Assembly: GCF_000150955.2 (NCBI RefSeq)
Contig: NC_011673.1
Span: forward strand, 248,001 to 312,000
Length of the DNA stretch: 64,000 nt
Direction: 5' to 3'
From: Phaeodactylum tricornutum CCAP 1055/1
Taxonomy: Eukaryota; Bacillariophyta; Bacillariophyceae; Surirellales; Neidiaceae
Shown here: piece after piece, positions 20,719 through 28,896 of the stretch
How positions within the stretch are numbered: the stretch's first letter is position 1
How the letters are laid out: each line of letters opens with the position of its first letter
Translations under genes and position numbers: made by a program
Notes under the pieces: model-generated
The model's input: the letters and a program-made list of their open reading frames with translations, nothing else
Told to the model about the DNA's origin: nothing
The model's database searches: none

Positions 20719-22219
20719 ATGTATGCAGGAGCATCTAGAATAGAGGTATTTGGCTCATTCTGGCTAGTCCTCTGGGCTTGGACTTTCTTTCACAGGAGCG
20801 TCTCGGCCTTTTCGATTAGTCCTTCTCGACACCCGTTATCTCTGAGTACTGCGCACTGGAAGTCCTCTCCAAGATCTGCTACAGCCCCACCCCGGATGTC
20901 GCTCCGCACAATTGACTCACAGTTTGCGTCTGGCCATTCCGAGGATCTGACCGAAAACGATCCGAACTCTGGCGACGCCGACACAACACGTTTGGGAAAT
21001 CTCCGAGTGCCGTCTATAGGCATTGGCACTATTTCCTGGTCTAGCAACAACCGTGAGTCTGAAGGAGACGGGAGGACCACACATGATAGGAAAAGACGAA
21101 CCTACTTTCTCACCTTACCCTTCCCCTCATCCTATGCTGCGTTGCTTAGTTTTGCATTTGGAGAACATCGAGCTTCAGAAACTCGTGACCACTGCTTATG
21201 AATCCAATGCTGCTTTCTTCGATACGGCCGAACGCTATGGATCGCACTACAAGACGGCCATGGGTATGGGTTGGGGTGAAACGGAGAAAATGACCAGGAT
21301 GCTTCTGGACCGCATTCCTCCGAAGGAAAAAGCGGAACGCATAACACCGGTCATCGCGACTAAATTCACGCCGTCACCGTGGAGAACGAGCGTGCAAAGT
21401 GTAGTAGAAGCCTGTGAACAATCACGGGAACGTTTGGGGGTGGAGCAGATTGATCTATACCAACTGCACATGCCAGATATTGTGCAGCCTTTTCGCTTCT
21501 TCGGCAAGGAGGATAATAAGGATGCTATTTATTGGGATGGATTGGCGGAATGCTATCACCGTGGGCTCGTAAAGAACGTGGGTGTATGCAACTACGGACC
21601 AACATTGGTTACGCGATGTCAAGAGGCACTGGCGAAACGAGGTGTTCCGCTGGCTTCCAATCAGATTGCCTTTTCCTTAATGGGCCGCCACAACGGTGCT
21701 CAAGAAACTCTAGACAAGTGCAACGAAATGGGAGTCAAAGTGCTTGCTTTCTTTCCTTTTGCTATGGGTCTCTTGACAGGAAAGTATTCCTCAAATGATC
21801 TGTCCAAAATTCCGTTGAAGGAATCACCTATTTTGAGCTTGGCTGAAAGTAAGAAGACGAAACTCGAGGAGATAGACCTGAAACGTTATGCCGAAGGCGA
21901 TGGTATCAATGTTCCCACTGGAGGCATTGCTCCACTATTGATGGCAATGGAACAAATTTCAAAAGTACGGAATAAATCGGTCGCACAGGTGGCTCTGAAT
22001 TACATTATTTGCAAAGGGGCAATTCCGATCCCGGGAGCTCGAACAAACGCTCAAGTCTTCGACAACATTGGAGCCATGGGATGGCGTTTGACCAATACGG
22101 AAGTAGCATTGCTGGAGCAAACTGCCGACTCTCTCGGATTTGGTTTTGAAGGGGCAGGTTTCAAGCGAACTAGCGAAAAATTTGTTGGCTATGGTGTCGA
22201 AAAGTGGCGACTAGATTGA
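20719..22219 (+). CDS. Aldo/keto reductase with plastid-type presequence
   Basis: A 467-aa NADPH-dependent aldo/keto reductase. Exons 20719-21052 and 21150-22219; the donor gtgagt and acceptor gcttag keep frame and give SWSSNN followed by LLHLENIELQKLV. The N-terminus has a hydrophobic stretch FGSFWLVLWAWTFFHRS and then SVSAFSISPSRHPL, matching the diatom plastid bipartite pattern (signal peptide, cleavage before F, Ser/Arg-rich transit peptide). The AKR domain starts near residue 90. The catalytic tetrad is visible as Asp and Tyr in FDTAERYG, Lys in ATKFTP and His in YQLHMPD. Late motifs include VAQVALNYIICKGAIPIPGA for NADPH binding. It resembles plant/algal plastid AKRs that detoxify carbonyls. 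An in-frame ATG at 20572 would hide the signal peptide, so I prefer 20719. Confidence 0.86.
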
Positions 22220-22755
22220 AGAAAACTCTCCCCTCGCAATCTTTATACTATACGCAGAGGAAAAGGGGTCCGGAAATCTCAATTGCTCGCTTTTAGATAA
22301 GGGTAGCATTGTAAAGACACTGTATAAAACTGATTCTTCTTCAGAGTAAGCTGATCCCGCAGTTTCCCGATACGTTCAATGGTTGTGATGCAGTATGGCT
22401 GCGACTGTAGTTGACAGCGAACATCAAAATCACGTTTACATTTGGGAAAAATGATATTGCCAAACTCTAGATTCCTTTGGATAACGGTCGCGCCAGGACC
22501 AGTCCTGAGTGCCACGCAATCAATCCTCGTGGTGCATGATAGTGATGACATCATCATTCACAAATATTGGTACGGAACGAGAATTTCCTGTTAGCGTCTC
22601 CACACAAGCTAAACATACCAAAAACCAAAAGGGTTCTGTTATCGAAGAACTCGTTGTGACGATCCTCTCGGCTGTTTGCGTTTGATCCATCCAAACCGTT
22701 TCATTTCTCTCTCGGGCGTAAACTTGCGATATAGGACAGACTACTTATCACGACC
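22220..22755. other. Gap between reductase and FUN14 gene
   Basis: 536 bp. Contains the weak minus-strand ORF entered at 22279-22557 and an imperfect palindrome TGATGACATCATCA at 22543-22556. The last 200 bp should be the FUN14 promoter. Confidence 0.4.
22279..22557 (-). CDS. Possible 92-aa protein, unknown
   Basis: An ATG-started frame with coding-like codons, three leading Met codons and several Cys and basic residues (FPKCKRDFDVRCQLQSQPYC). It resembles no family I know and lies close behind the reductase stop on the opposite strand. It may be a real small gene or chance. Confidence 0.22.
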   Translation of the reverse strand: MMMSSLSCTTRIDCVALRTGPGATVIQRNLEFGNIIFPKCKRDFDVRCQLQSQPYCITTIERIGKLRDQLTLKKNQFYTVSLQCYPYLKASN

Positions 22756-23127
22756 ATGACGGAAAAGAACGACGTCATCGAAGATATTATCGAAAAGGCA
22801 AAGCCGATTTTCGGCAACATGACCTTCGGGGCCGTAATGGGTTACTGCAGTGGTATCGCCCTGCAGAAGGTAGGCAAGGCGCTTGCTGTAATAGTGGGAA
22901 TCGGCTTTGTTGGTCTCCAAACTGCTGCTTCCATGGGCTACATTGTTGTTGACTGGGAGAAAATTCGGGTCAGCGTCGTAAGCTCCATTGATCAGAACAA
23001 GGACGGATTCTTCACCGCAGACGACGCCAAAATTTTCTGGCAAAAGTTCAAGAAGCTTATGGTCCACCGAGTTCCTTCGGCTGGAGGATTCAGTCTAGGT
23101 TTTTTATACGGAGTGCGAAGTGGTTAA
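22756..23127 (+). CDS. FUN14-family membrane protein with EF-hand-like loop
   Basis: A 123-aa FUN14-domain protein. Animal members (FUNDC1/2) sit in the mitochondrial outer membrane, and FUNDC1 is a mitophagy receptor; plants and algae also have plastid or mitochondrial members. The domain is visible as MTFGAVMGYCSGIALQKVGK, a glycine-rich hydrophobic helix VIVGIGFVGLQTAASMG, and the C-terminal helix GGFSLGFLYGVRSG. Between them, about residues 76-95, lies DQNKDGFFTADD followed by AKIFWQKF, which fits the EF-hand loop spacing (D-x-N-x-D-G). No LIR-type W/Y-x-x-L is obvious at the N-terminus. Single exon; ATG 22756 is the only reasonable start. Confidence 0.85.
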   Translation: MTEKNDVIEDIIEKAKPIFGNMTFGAVMGYCSGIALQKVGKALAVIVGIGFVGLQTAASMGYIVVDWEKIRVSVVSSIDQNKDGFFTADDAKIFWQKFKKLMVHRVPSAGGFSLGFLYGVRSG

Positions 23128-23529
23128 GTCTATTGCGTCGATTCACTGCGGTATAACATGGGCCATGCCGGGGACACGTAGCTTCTTCCAGCAGTTGCCT
23201 TGGACGCTTTCACATGTATTTTTCAAGTTCTCGCGTAGTTTTCAAGCTATACTTGCTTTTAAAACGTGTTTACACAAGTAATCTTCGCCATGCTTCTCAG
23301 GGGTCAACTTACGATATGGACATTTCTAGGGCTTTCACTGTTCAGTTTCGCCTTGATATATCATTTGCTAAAACGTGAAAGCTCATCTAGATTCATCATA
23401 ATGCCTCCTTGCGTGTCGAAAAGTACGTCCCGGACTGTTGGTGAAGCTTCGCCTATCGAATTACAGTCTCATTTTGTCCGCACTGCAACATTAGAACTTG
23501 CAGCGATTGTTGCTACTATTGTAGTGCTG
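23128..23529. other. Convergent gap, FUN14 / TAF9
   Basis: 402 bp between converging stops, largely covered by the doubtful small membrane ORF entered separately at 23290-23562. Confidence 0.35.
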
Positions 23530-23562
23530 TCACGGTTCTTGTGCCATATGAGATTCTTGTGA
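23290..23562 (+). CDS. Possible 90-aa small membrane protein
   Basis: ATG-started frame with two hydrophobic segments (LTIWTFLGLSLFSFALIYHL and LELAAIVATIVVLSRFL). Its last 33 bp overlap the 3' end of TAF9 on the other strand. No homology recognised, and hydrophobic ORFs arise easily by chance in T-rich DNA, so this is doubtful. Confidence 0.22.
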   Translation: MLLRGQLTIWTFLGLSLFSFALIYHLLKRESSSRFIIMPPCVSKSTSRTVGEASPIELQSHFVRTATLELAAIVATIVVLSRFLCHMRFL

Positions 23563-24588
23563 AGTTTCTTTGGGAGCCGAAGGGGATTGGACAATTGCAT
23601 TAGGCGGAGCAGCTTGTGCAAGCGGAGTAGCTTGTGTGGGAGTGGCAGTCGCCAAACCGGAGAGTGAAGTGGCTGTTTTGGTAGGAACCTCTCCACTTCC
23701 TGATGTATCCATTGGTGTTGGCCCGGCCACCGACTGTTCCTTGAGCTTGACAGGAATCTGTCTTCCTCGCGACGCACCATATCCTGGCTGGGTCGTCGTG
23801 GACTGCTTCTTTTTGGGCGCTTCCGGCGCCTTGTGGGTCATCCTGCGATACACTTGCGCTCCACTCACCACATCGTATGTTCTCGCCGTCAGCTGATGCT
23901 GCTTCGGCGGTAGTAGGATTCCGGAATAGCAATGCGATGGGATTGGCGGAAGGGGCACTCTGTTCAACTGCTGGGAAACTAAATTAAGCTTTGGCAGCTG
24001 CGTCGAAGTGGCAATAGGATGGTCGGCTCTCATCTCGGAAGCGAGCAACAAATCGGCCCGAGAAACATCCGCACGATTTACGGTATACGCATAATCTTGC
24101 GCATCGGCAATTAACTCCTGTGCAAAGCGTCTGGCCTGTTCTAAAAGGCAAGCGAGGGCCTGCGGCGTCACATCTGCCCGTGTCATACCGTGATGGGCCA
24201 ACGCTGCTTCCACAACCTGAACTTGCTCCGGCAGTATTCCCGCCTTTGGCGCCATAGTGCTGGCTTCTTGGACTACCGGTAGCACATCTTCAATACGATA
24301 CCATAAGGGATCAGATCGGCGAGCTGCTGCTTGTGCTCGCTGGTACGCTAGATCGTGACTAGCAGCTCGAGCATCATTCAAAATTGTTTGATTCGACGCG
24401 ACACTCGATTTCGTTGGAGGCTTTCGCTTTCGAGCCGGCTTTTTCGGTTTCGCCTGCGTACCAGCACCAGACGCCTTAACCGGTTTCTTCTTTTTCGTTG
24501 CTGTTTTCGCCGCGGAAGCCACAGGAGTTGCAGCTGCAGCAGGCGACGGTGCTCCAGCTGTGGTCGGTGCCACTGGAGCTGCAACCAT
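23530..24588 (-). CDS. TAF9: TFIID/SAGA subunit TAF9
   Basis: A 352-aa protein with the TAF9 architecture. The N-terminal about 90 residues are Ala/Pro/Lys-rich low complexity, unlike compact TAF9s. The histone fold spans about residues 118-205: SDPLWYRIEDVLPVVQEAST, APKAGILPEQVQVVEAALAH, LLEQARRFAQELIADAQDYA, NRADVSRADLLLAS. The TAF9 conserved extension follows: LNRVPLPPIPSHCYSGILLP then HQLTARTYDV. A Pro/Thr/Gln/Ala-rich tail completes it. TAF9 pairs with TAF6 in TFIID and SAGA. ATG 24588 (MVAAP) is chosen; the frame upstream begins only with GTG. Confidence 0.88.
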   Translation of the reverse strand: MVAAPVAPTTAGAPSPAAAATPVASAAKTATKKKKPVKASGAGTQAKPKKPARKRKPPTKSSVASNQTILNDARAASHDLAYQRAQAAARRSDPLWYRIEDVLPVVQEASTMAPKAGILPEQVQVVEAALAHHGMTRADVTPQALACLLEQARRFAQELIADAQDYAYTVNRADVSRADLLLASEMRADHPIATSTQLPKLNLVSQQLNRVPLPPIPSHCYSGILLPPKQHQLTARTYDVVSGAQVYRRMTHKAPEAPKKKQSTTTQPGYGASRGRQIPVKLKEQSVAGPTPMDTSGSGEVPTKTATSLSGLATATPTQATPLAQAAPPNAIVQSPSAPKETSQESHMAQEP

Positions 24589-25019
24589 TCGTCCAAATTT
24601 AAAGTGCACGAGAAGTCTTTTCTATTGCCGTAATCCGTTCTTGTTCCTCCTTTTGCAGATATCGACAGCAAAGTAGGAAACAGCGTGAACGCAACGGAAA
24701 CCTCCGAATTGGGAGACCATTTCCGTACGCTCTACTTTTTTGGAGCAGCAATTTCGGCATAGGTAACAGAAGCTGCTAATCTGGTTGCTGTGCTTTTCTA
24801 ACGTTCCAATCAGAAGGTGTGAGAAACGTTTATGCCCCGAAAACAAGTGGATCGAAAGACTGACAGTGAGAAAGGCCCACTGTCAGCGACATAGCAGAAG
24901 ACAACACGACCTAGCTAGCTGTGCCTTGGAAGCATATTTAATTGTCAATCGACAATCTCTATCATCCTATTTATTCTAGCGATCCCCTTTTGCCCAAACT
25001 TTTATCCACTTTTTAGAAC
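24589..25019. other. Gap upstream of TAF9, with hairpin
   Basis: 431 bp between the TAF9 start and the 3' end of the acyltransferase. Contains the perfect hairpin at 24860-24886. No ORF of note. Confidence 0.4.
24860..24886. repeat. Inverted repeat, 9-bp stem and 9-nt loop, CTGACA core
   Basis: CTGACAGTG and CACTGTCAG form a perfect stem around a 9-nt loop. It shares the arm core CTGACA/TGTCAG and the loop length with the hairpin at 20394-20420. Confidence 0.75.
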
Positions 25020-26402
25020 TCATCTTTGAGCTTCTGCAATCAGTTCTTCAACTGCACGACTTCTCCCAATCTTTGACGCAACAGACTTTCGGCATAGAAC
25101 CAGCGCACCGAGCCTGCGTCTGGCGCCATTTGTCCCAGATGGACACGCCGTGAACGTACTGATCAGACTTACGCGATCCGGAAGTACTTTCAAGCTTTCA
25201 AGATTATAGACCGGGAGATGTAAGGACATGGTGGCTCCCTCGCCCAAAGAAATTTCCTTGCGAAAAAATTGCTCCCAACTCACACTGACAGACGATGTCA
25301 TGTTCCAACCAAACTGTGGCAGCGGACTCGCCTTACCGACATCGTGGCGAGTCAACCTTGCCAGTGAATGTTGTATAAGACTGGCGCTTACGTAGTCTTT
25401 CGCAGTGTAAGGGATTGCATGTATATAATTACCGGCGTCGCAATTTCCAACCGCACAACCATCTAGACGCCCTCTTAAATTTACGAGTAGCAGTCCAATC
25501 GAAGCGCCATTCAATTTGTAAAACCACGACGACAATACCGAGTTCTTGGACACCACGGTCGCGAGACTAGCTGCGTCAAATGCACTCTTTCGTCGCGCTT
25601 TTGTATCAAGCAACCATTCCTCGTCAACGAAGAAGATTTTGTACACTACTGGGTCGTCGGTGTTTTCATGAAAGTTGACAAGCGGACGCCGGATAGCATC
25701 TCTCAAATAGTTAGCTTCGAGCTTACCGAACGTTTCTTCGACGACCTTTTGAAAATTTTCCGGGCGAATGGGATTCAGCGACTCGAGCTTTGCATCTTCG
25801 TCCAACATGTTCAGCAACTTGTAGTATGTGAAGGCGTCACCGCATATGTGGGACATAGACACCACCAGAGCAAAACGATCATTTGGTGCTACGGAATCAG
25901 GAATTATAGACACCTTCCAGAGCGGCTTGTTTTTGCCAATGAGTTGTTCGTTTGGTTGAACGACAGCGTCCAATGCGGCCATCAATTTCCCATAGTCTTC
26001 GTAGGGAGTTTCAGGAGTGCCACCCCGACAAAGAGGAATAATAAACGGCTCGTAAACGTGAAAGTACCCAGGTGGTCTATCGGAACCAGTCGGGTCGTAG
26101 TAAAGCTTGAGCCTATACTGATCGTCACGATCTAAAATCAACAAGCCTCCGAGCCAAGGATTAAGACTTAAAATCGTTTCTACTCTCGCTTTCAAAGATT
26201 TCACTATGTTTGTGTATGATCCCTCGAAGAACGTAACGGTAACAATTGGCAGCTCAAACACAGAAAGCTCTCGTTCAACATCCAGCAAGGAGCAAGCTAC
26301 CTTTCCGGCTACCGTAACGTCCGGATCCAAACGAGCAGCTTTCTCTAGCTCATTTCTCTTATACGCTACGTAAGCTGCTCCCACAGCGACCAAAAAGGGC
26401 AT
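25020..26402 (-). CDS. HXXXD-motif acyltransferase-like protein
   Basis: A 460-aa protein with an N-terminal hydrophobic helix (MPFLVAVGAAYVAYKRNELE). The body has the CoA-dependent acyltransferase look: the active-site motif in VVSMSHICGDAFTYYKLLNM (HICGD = HxxxD) near residue 210. An N-terminal LSLNPWLGGLLI block resembles the start of the BAHD/WS-DGAT/condensation fold. A NPIRP segment and a CAVGNCDAGNYIHAI segment lie where the second half-domain begins. I do not see the plant BAHD DFGWG motif; QFGWNMTSSVSV may occupy that place. Expected activity is acyl transfer from a CoA or carrier thioester to an alcohol or amine; the substrate is unknown. ATG 26402 is the first Met in the frame. A diatom-lineage family seems likely. 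Confidence 0.6.
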   Translation of the reverse strand: MPFLVAVGAAYVAYKRNELEKAARLDPDVTVAGKVACSLLDVERELSVFELPIVTVTFFEGSYTNIVKSLKARVETILSLNPWLGGLLILDRDDQYRLKLYYDPTGSDRPPGYFHVYEPFIIPLCRGGTPETPYEDYGKLMAALDAVVQPNEQLIGKNKPLWKVSIIPDSVAPNDRFALVVSMSHICGDAFTYYKLLNMLDEDAKLESLNPIRPENFQKVVEETFGKLEANYLRDAIRRPLVNFHENTDDPVVYKIFFVDEEWLLDTKARRKSAFDAASLATVVSKNSVLSSWFYKLNGASIGLLLVNLRGRLDGCAVGNCDAGNYIHAIPYTAKDYVSASLIQHSLARLTRHDVGKASPLPQFGWNMTSSVSVSWEQFFRKEISLGEGATMSLHLPVYNLESLKVLPDRVSLISTFTACPSGTNGARRRLGALVLCRKSVASKIGRSRAVEELIAEAQR

Positions 26403-26649
26403 AGTTGTGCTTGTAAGACCTCTGGCATTAGAATGCCGAACCCTGCACCTTTGCTGACGCAAGTGCAATCGGTGCCCAAGACGTCGGGATTGTCGTAATT
26501 GCTAGTCGAAGTGGAGCGGTGGTCGCCATGCGCAATCGCTTTTCCTGCATACTGTTTATATAAAAATATGTATAATCGAAAGCCCTATTGGACAGTAAAA
26601 AAGGGTTATGTAATCACTACCGTAAGCATCGATGATAACCTTTTTTTCT

Positions 26650-27801
26650 TTACGTAGCGGAAGCAAGAGAGTGGGAACGTTCTACGAATTTGAGCAACGT
26701 TTCGTCGAGCTCCGATAGCGAACGAATTCGAGTGGCAACCTTTTCCTTGGCATGTTCGGCCATTTTCGCTCTTTCAACTATATCAGCTGCGGATGCCGTG
26801 GACCAGGACGGCATGCTCCGTATGTCCTTCAAACGAGAAGCGGCAGATTCAATGGTTTGATCGTCCGGACAAAACCATACTGCAAAGGCGCCACACCCGG
26901 CGCTGGCTCCCACATCATTAGCCAAGCAATCGCCCACGTGACACCACAAGAGCTCCTCTGACGATTGATCCCGGAATGTTGCATTGTAGAGTGCCAACGC
27001 CGCTTCGTAAATTCCTAAATGGGGTTTGCGATCAGGAAACACGTTGCTATCTTCTCCACTAACGCAAAACTCAAAATAGGGGGCCAGTGTATCCTTCATT
27101 GCTAGTGGATCGCCCCGACCATTTGTAATGGCGGCAATGCAGACACCTGGAAAACGTGCCCGAACCGATTGTAACATAGGAATTACGTCTGGAAATAGAT
27201 AGCGTTCCGCTGCCGCGTGTCGTTCCTCCAGCCACACGTTGAATAATTCGTCTATCGCTTTTTCCTCAATCAGTATTGGCCCTCGCGTATCGCCTTGAGA
27301 AAGTTGACACTGTATAACCTCCCGGATCGCCATTTTGCGCAAGACGGTATAAGTCACGGGCTGGGTCAGTCTTTTTCGAATCCGCCGCGTCGTTTCCAAA
27401 AACCCGTCCACCGAGATTGCGTACCCCAAGGCATTCATGGCTGCAATCATGACTGTGTTGGCTTCGTTCACAACCTGACTCGTTGGAAAAAGAGTGTCGT
27501 CGAGATCAAACGAAAGCAAGAAACGTGCTCCTACAATACTGTCGTCGTGCCCGGTGTCAATATCATGCAGTCGTACAGAGGGAAAAGACGGGGCAATAGA
27601 TTGCCTCATTGAAACAAAGCCTTGTACTGTGCGCGTCGTAGAACACCAAATCACGAGAGCGCAACTCCAAAGTAATATTGCCGAGAAGGGTTGTGACTGA
27701 ATGTTACTGCCAGAAAAACCTCTTCGCGTTAGCTTCGAGCCGACGTCTGTTTTCTTCGGCGCGACATTCCTTGTAAGCCTTGAAAAAGGGCTGACATACA
27801 T
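26650..27801 (-). CDS. HAD-superfamily phosphatase, possibly plastid
   Basis: A HAD subfamily IA hydrolase. Motif I is SFDLDDTLFPTSQVV (nucleophile DxD), motif II is AAITNGRGDP, motif III has Lys in FPDRKPHLGIYEAAL, and motif IV is HVGDCLANDVGASAGCGA. YigB-like FMN/nucleotide phosphatases have this layout, so an FMN or pyrimidine-nucleotide phosphatase is possible. From ATG 27801 the product is 383 aa with a central hydrophobic run SAILLWSCALVIWCS then TVQGFVSM, resembling a signal peptide plus a plastid cleavage site, but it lies about 40 residues inside. Starting at ATG 27609 (MRQSIAPSF) would remove it and the overlap with the CHCH gene. The catalytic domain is certain; the start is not. 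Confidence 0.78.
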   Translation of the reverse strand: MYVSPFSRLTRNVAPKKTDVGSKLTRRGFSGSNIQSQPFSAILLWSCALVIWCSTTRTVQGFVSMRQSIAPSFPSVRLHDIDTGHDDSIVGARFLLSFDLDDTLFPTSQVVNEANTVMIAAMNALGYAISVDGFLETTRRIRKRLTQPVTYTVLRKMAIREVIQCQLSQGDTRGPILIEEKAIDELFNVWLEERHAAAERYLFPDVIPMLQSVRARFPGVCIAAITNGRGDPLAMKDTLAPYFEFCVSGEDSNVFPDRKPHLGIYEAALALYNATFRDQSSEELLWCHVGDCLANDVGASAGCGAFAVWFCPDDQTIESAASRLKDIRSMPSWSTASAADIVERAKMAEHAKEKVATRIRSLSELDETLLKFVERSHSLASAT

Positions 27802-27943
27802 TCTTGTCGTGTAAATTATCCTGAATGCACTGCAAGGAGTTTCCGTGTTCGGTGGCACAATCTGTTTGGAGCTTGCTCGAAGATGTGTTGGTGGAAGCGG
27901 AACGGTGATCGGAATGGCTGTCGTCGTTGCGGCCTGGTGGCAT
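27704..27943 (-). CDS. COX23: Twin-CX9C (CHCH) protein, COX23/CHCHD7-like
   Basis: A 79-aa CHCH-domain protein. The first CX9C is CATEHGNSLQC and the second is CQPFFKAYKEC, separated by IQDNLHDKNV; basic ENRRRLEANAKRFF follows. Such proteins fold by Mia40 oxidation in the mitochondrial intermembrane space; COX23/CHCHD7 act in cytochrome oxidase and mitochondrial ribosome biogenesis. The N-terminus is Ser/Thr/His-rich without a presequence, as usual for Mia40 clients. ATG 27943. Its last 98 bp overlap, in another frame on the same strand, the longest version of the HAD gene. Confidence 0.78.
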   Translation of the reverse strand: MPPGRNDDSHSDHRSASTNTSSSKLQTDCATEHGNSLQCIQDNLHDKNVCQPFFKAYKECRAEENRRRLEANAKRFFWQ

Positions 27944-28896
27944 TCTAGCGGTAAGGCTTTTATTTCGAGATGAAGATACGTTGGCGTTTGGAAACAGAAA
28001 GAACTTTTGGCGTTCGTAGGAGAAAGAGACGATGGCCAGGGAAGAAATGGGCTAACAACTCACAGAGAGAAAAAACGTGGTGTAAAAAGGGGACGGAGGG
28101 TCGAGGGCCTCCCTACTGGTAGTTGTACGCCATGGTCGTCTGTTCTTCTTTCCTACTCGACTGAGGATATGCATGTTTCGACCAAGCCAAGGCCGCACGC
28201 TGGGCAGAGTCGTACGAAACTCCCGGTGCGTATGCCAGCACCGATCAGCCGAAAGGAACAGCTTGCTTGTTTTCCAATTGCCATAGTCGAGAATATCCAG
28301 GTTATCTTGGACTGACGTCACATATATATCTTGGCTCGTGACGGAAGCCAAAACCCAACATCATCGGTCCCAGCGTACGTGTCAGTCTCCCGGACCAAGG
28401 AACAAATTTTCGTTCCAGGATCAGCTCCGCTCGTGATATTAGGAGAAATGGAGTCTGTACTTACAACAGTTTATGGACAGCAGGACCGCCGGGACTTCTG
28501 ACACATCCGAAGTTTCGAGCTTTTATTTATAAAGAATATTTCAATCGTATGGAATTTCCATTCACGAGGTTCATTGTAGTTCGTGCGGAATTTAAGGAAA
28601 CAATATGATTGGTTGGTTACAGAAGAATTGCCTGGATCACCGCTTGTTCGTTCGTGTTCGTGAAGTCATGGAGCAGTCGTAGCTGTGCTGCGGCCTGGCC
28701 TTTCTGGTTGGTAAATCTTGTACAGGTTCGCTCGTGCAAAAGTTTGCCTATAGCTGTGCGCACGCAGTATGGTCCGAAAGCAAAGGGAAAACGGACACGA
28801 ACCAAAAACAAATTTCACATCTGCACATCGGCTCTGCTACAGATTATTCCTTTCACAGCAAAGCACAACACAAAGAAAACAACACAATCAGATACA
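27944..28896. promoter_or_regulatory. Long divergent promoter region, CHCH / orphan gene
   Basis: 953 bp between divergent starts. It contains a perfect TGACGTCA palindrome at 28313-28320 followed by an alternating AT stretch. ORFs at 28007-28315 and 28609-28896 are unsupported. Confidence 0.4.
28313..28320. promoter_or_regulatory. CRE-like palindrome TGACGTCA
   Basis: Second perfect CRE palindrome of the window, 370 bp upstream of the CHCH start and 577 bp upstream of the orphan gene. A bZIP site is an inference from sequence alone. Confidence 0.35.

Noticed and set aside
22741-23067. Minus-strand ORF of 108 codons opposite the FUN14 gene
   Set aside because: Exactly antisense to a gene with clear family identity; no motif of its own.
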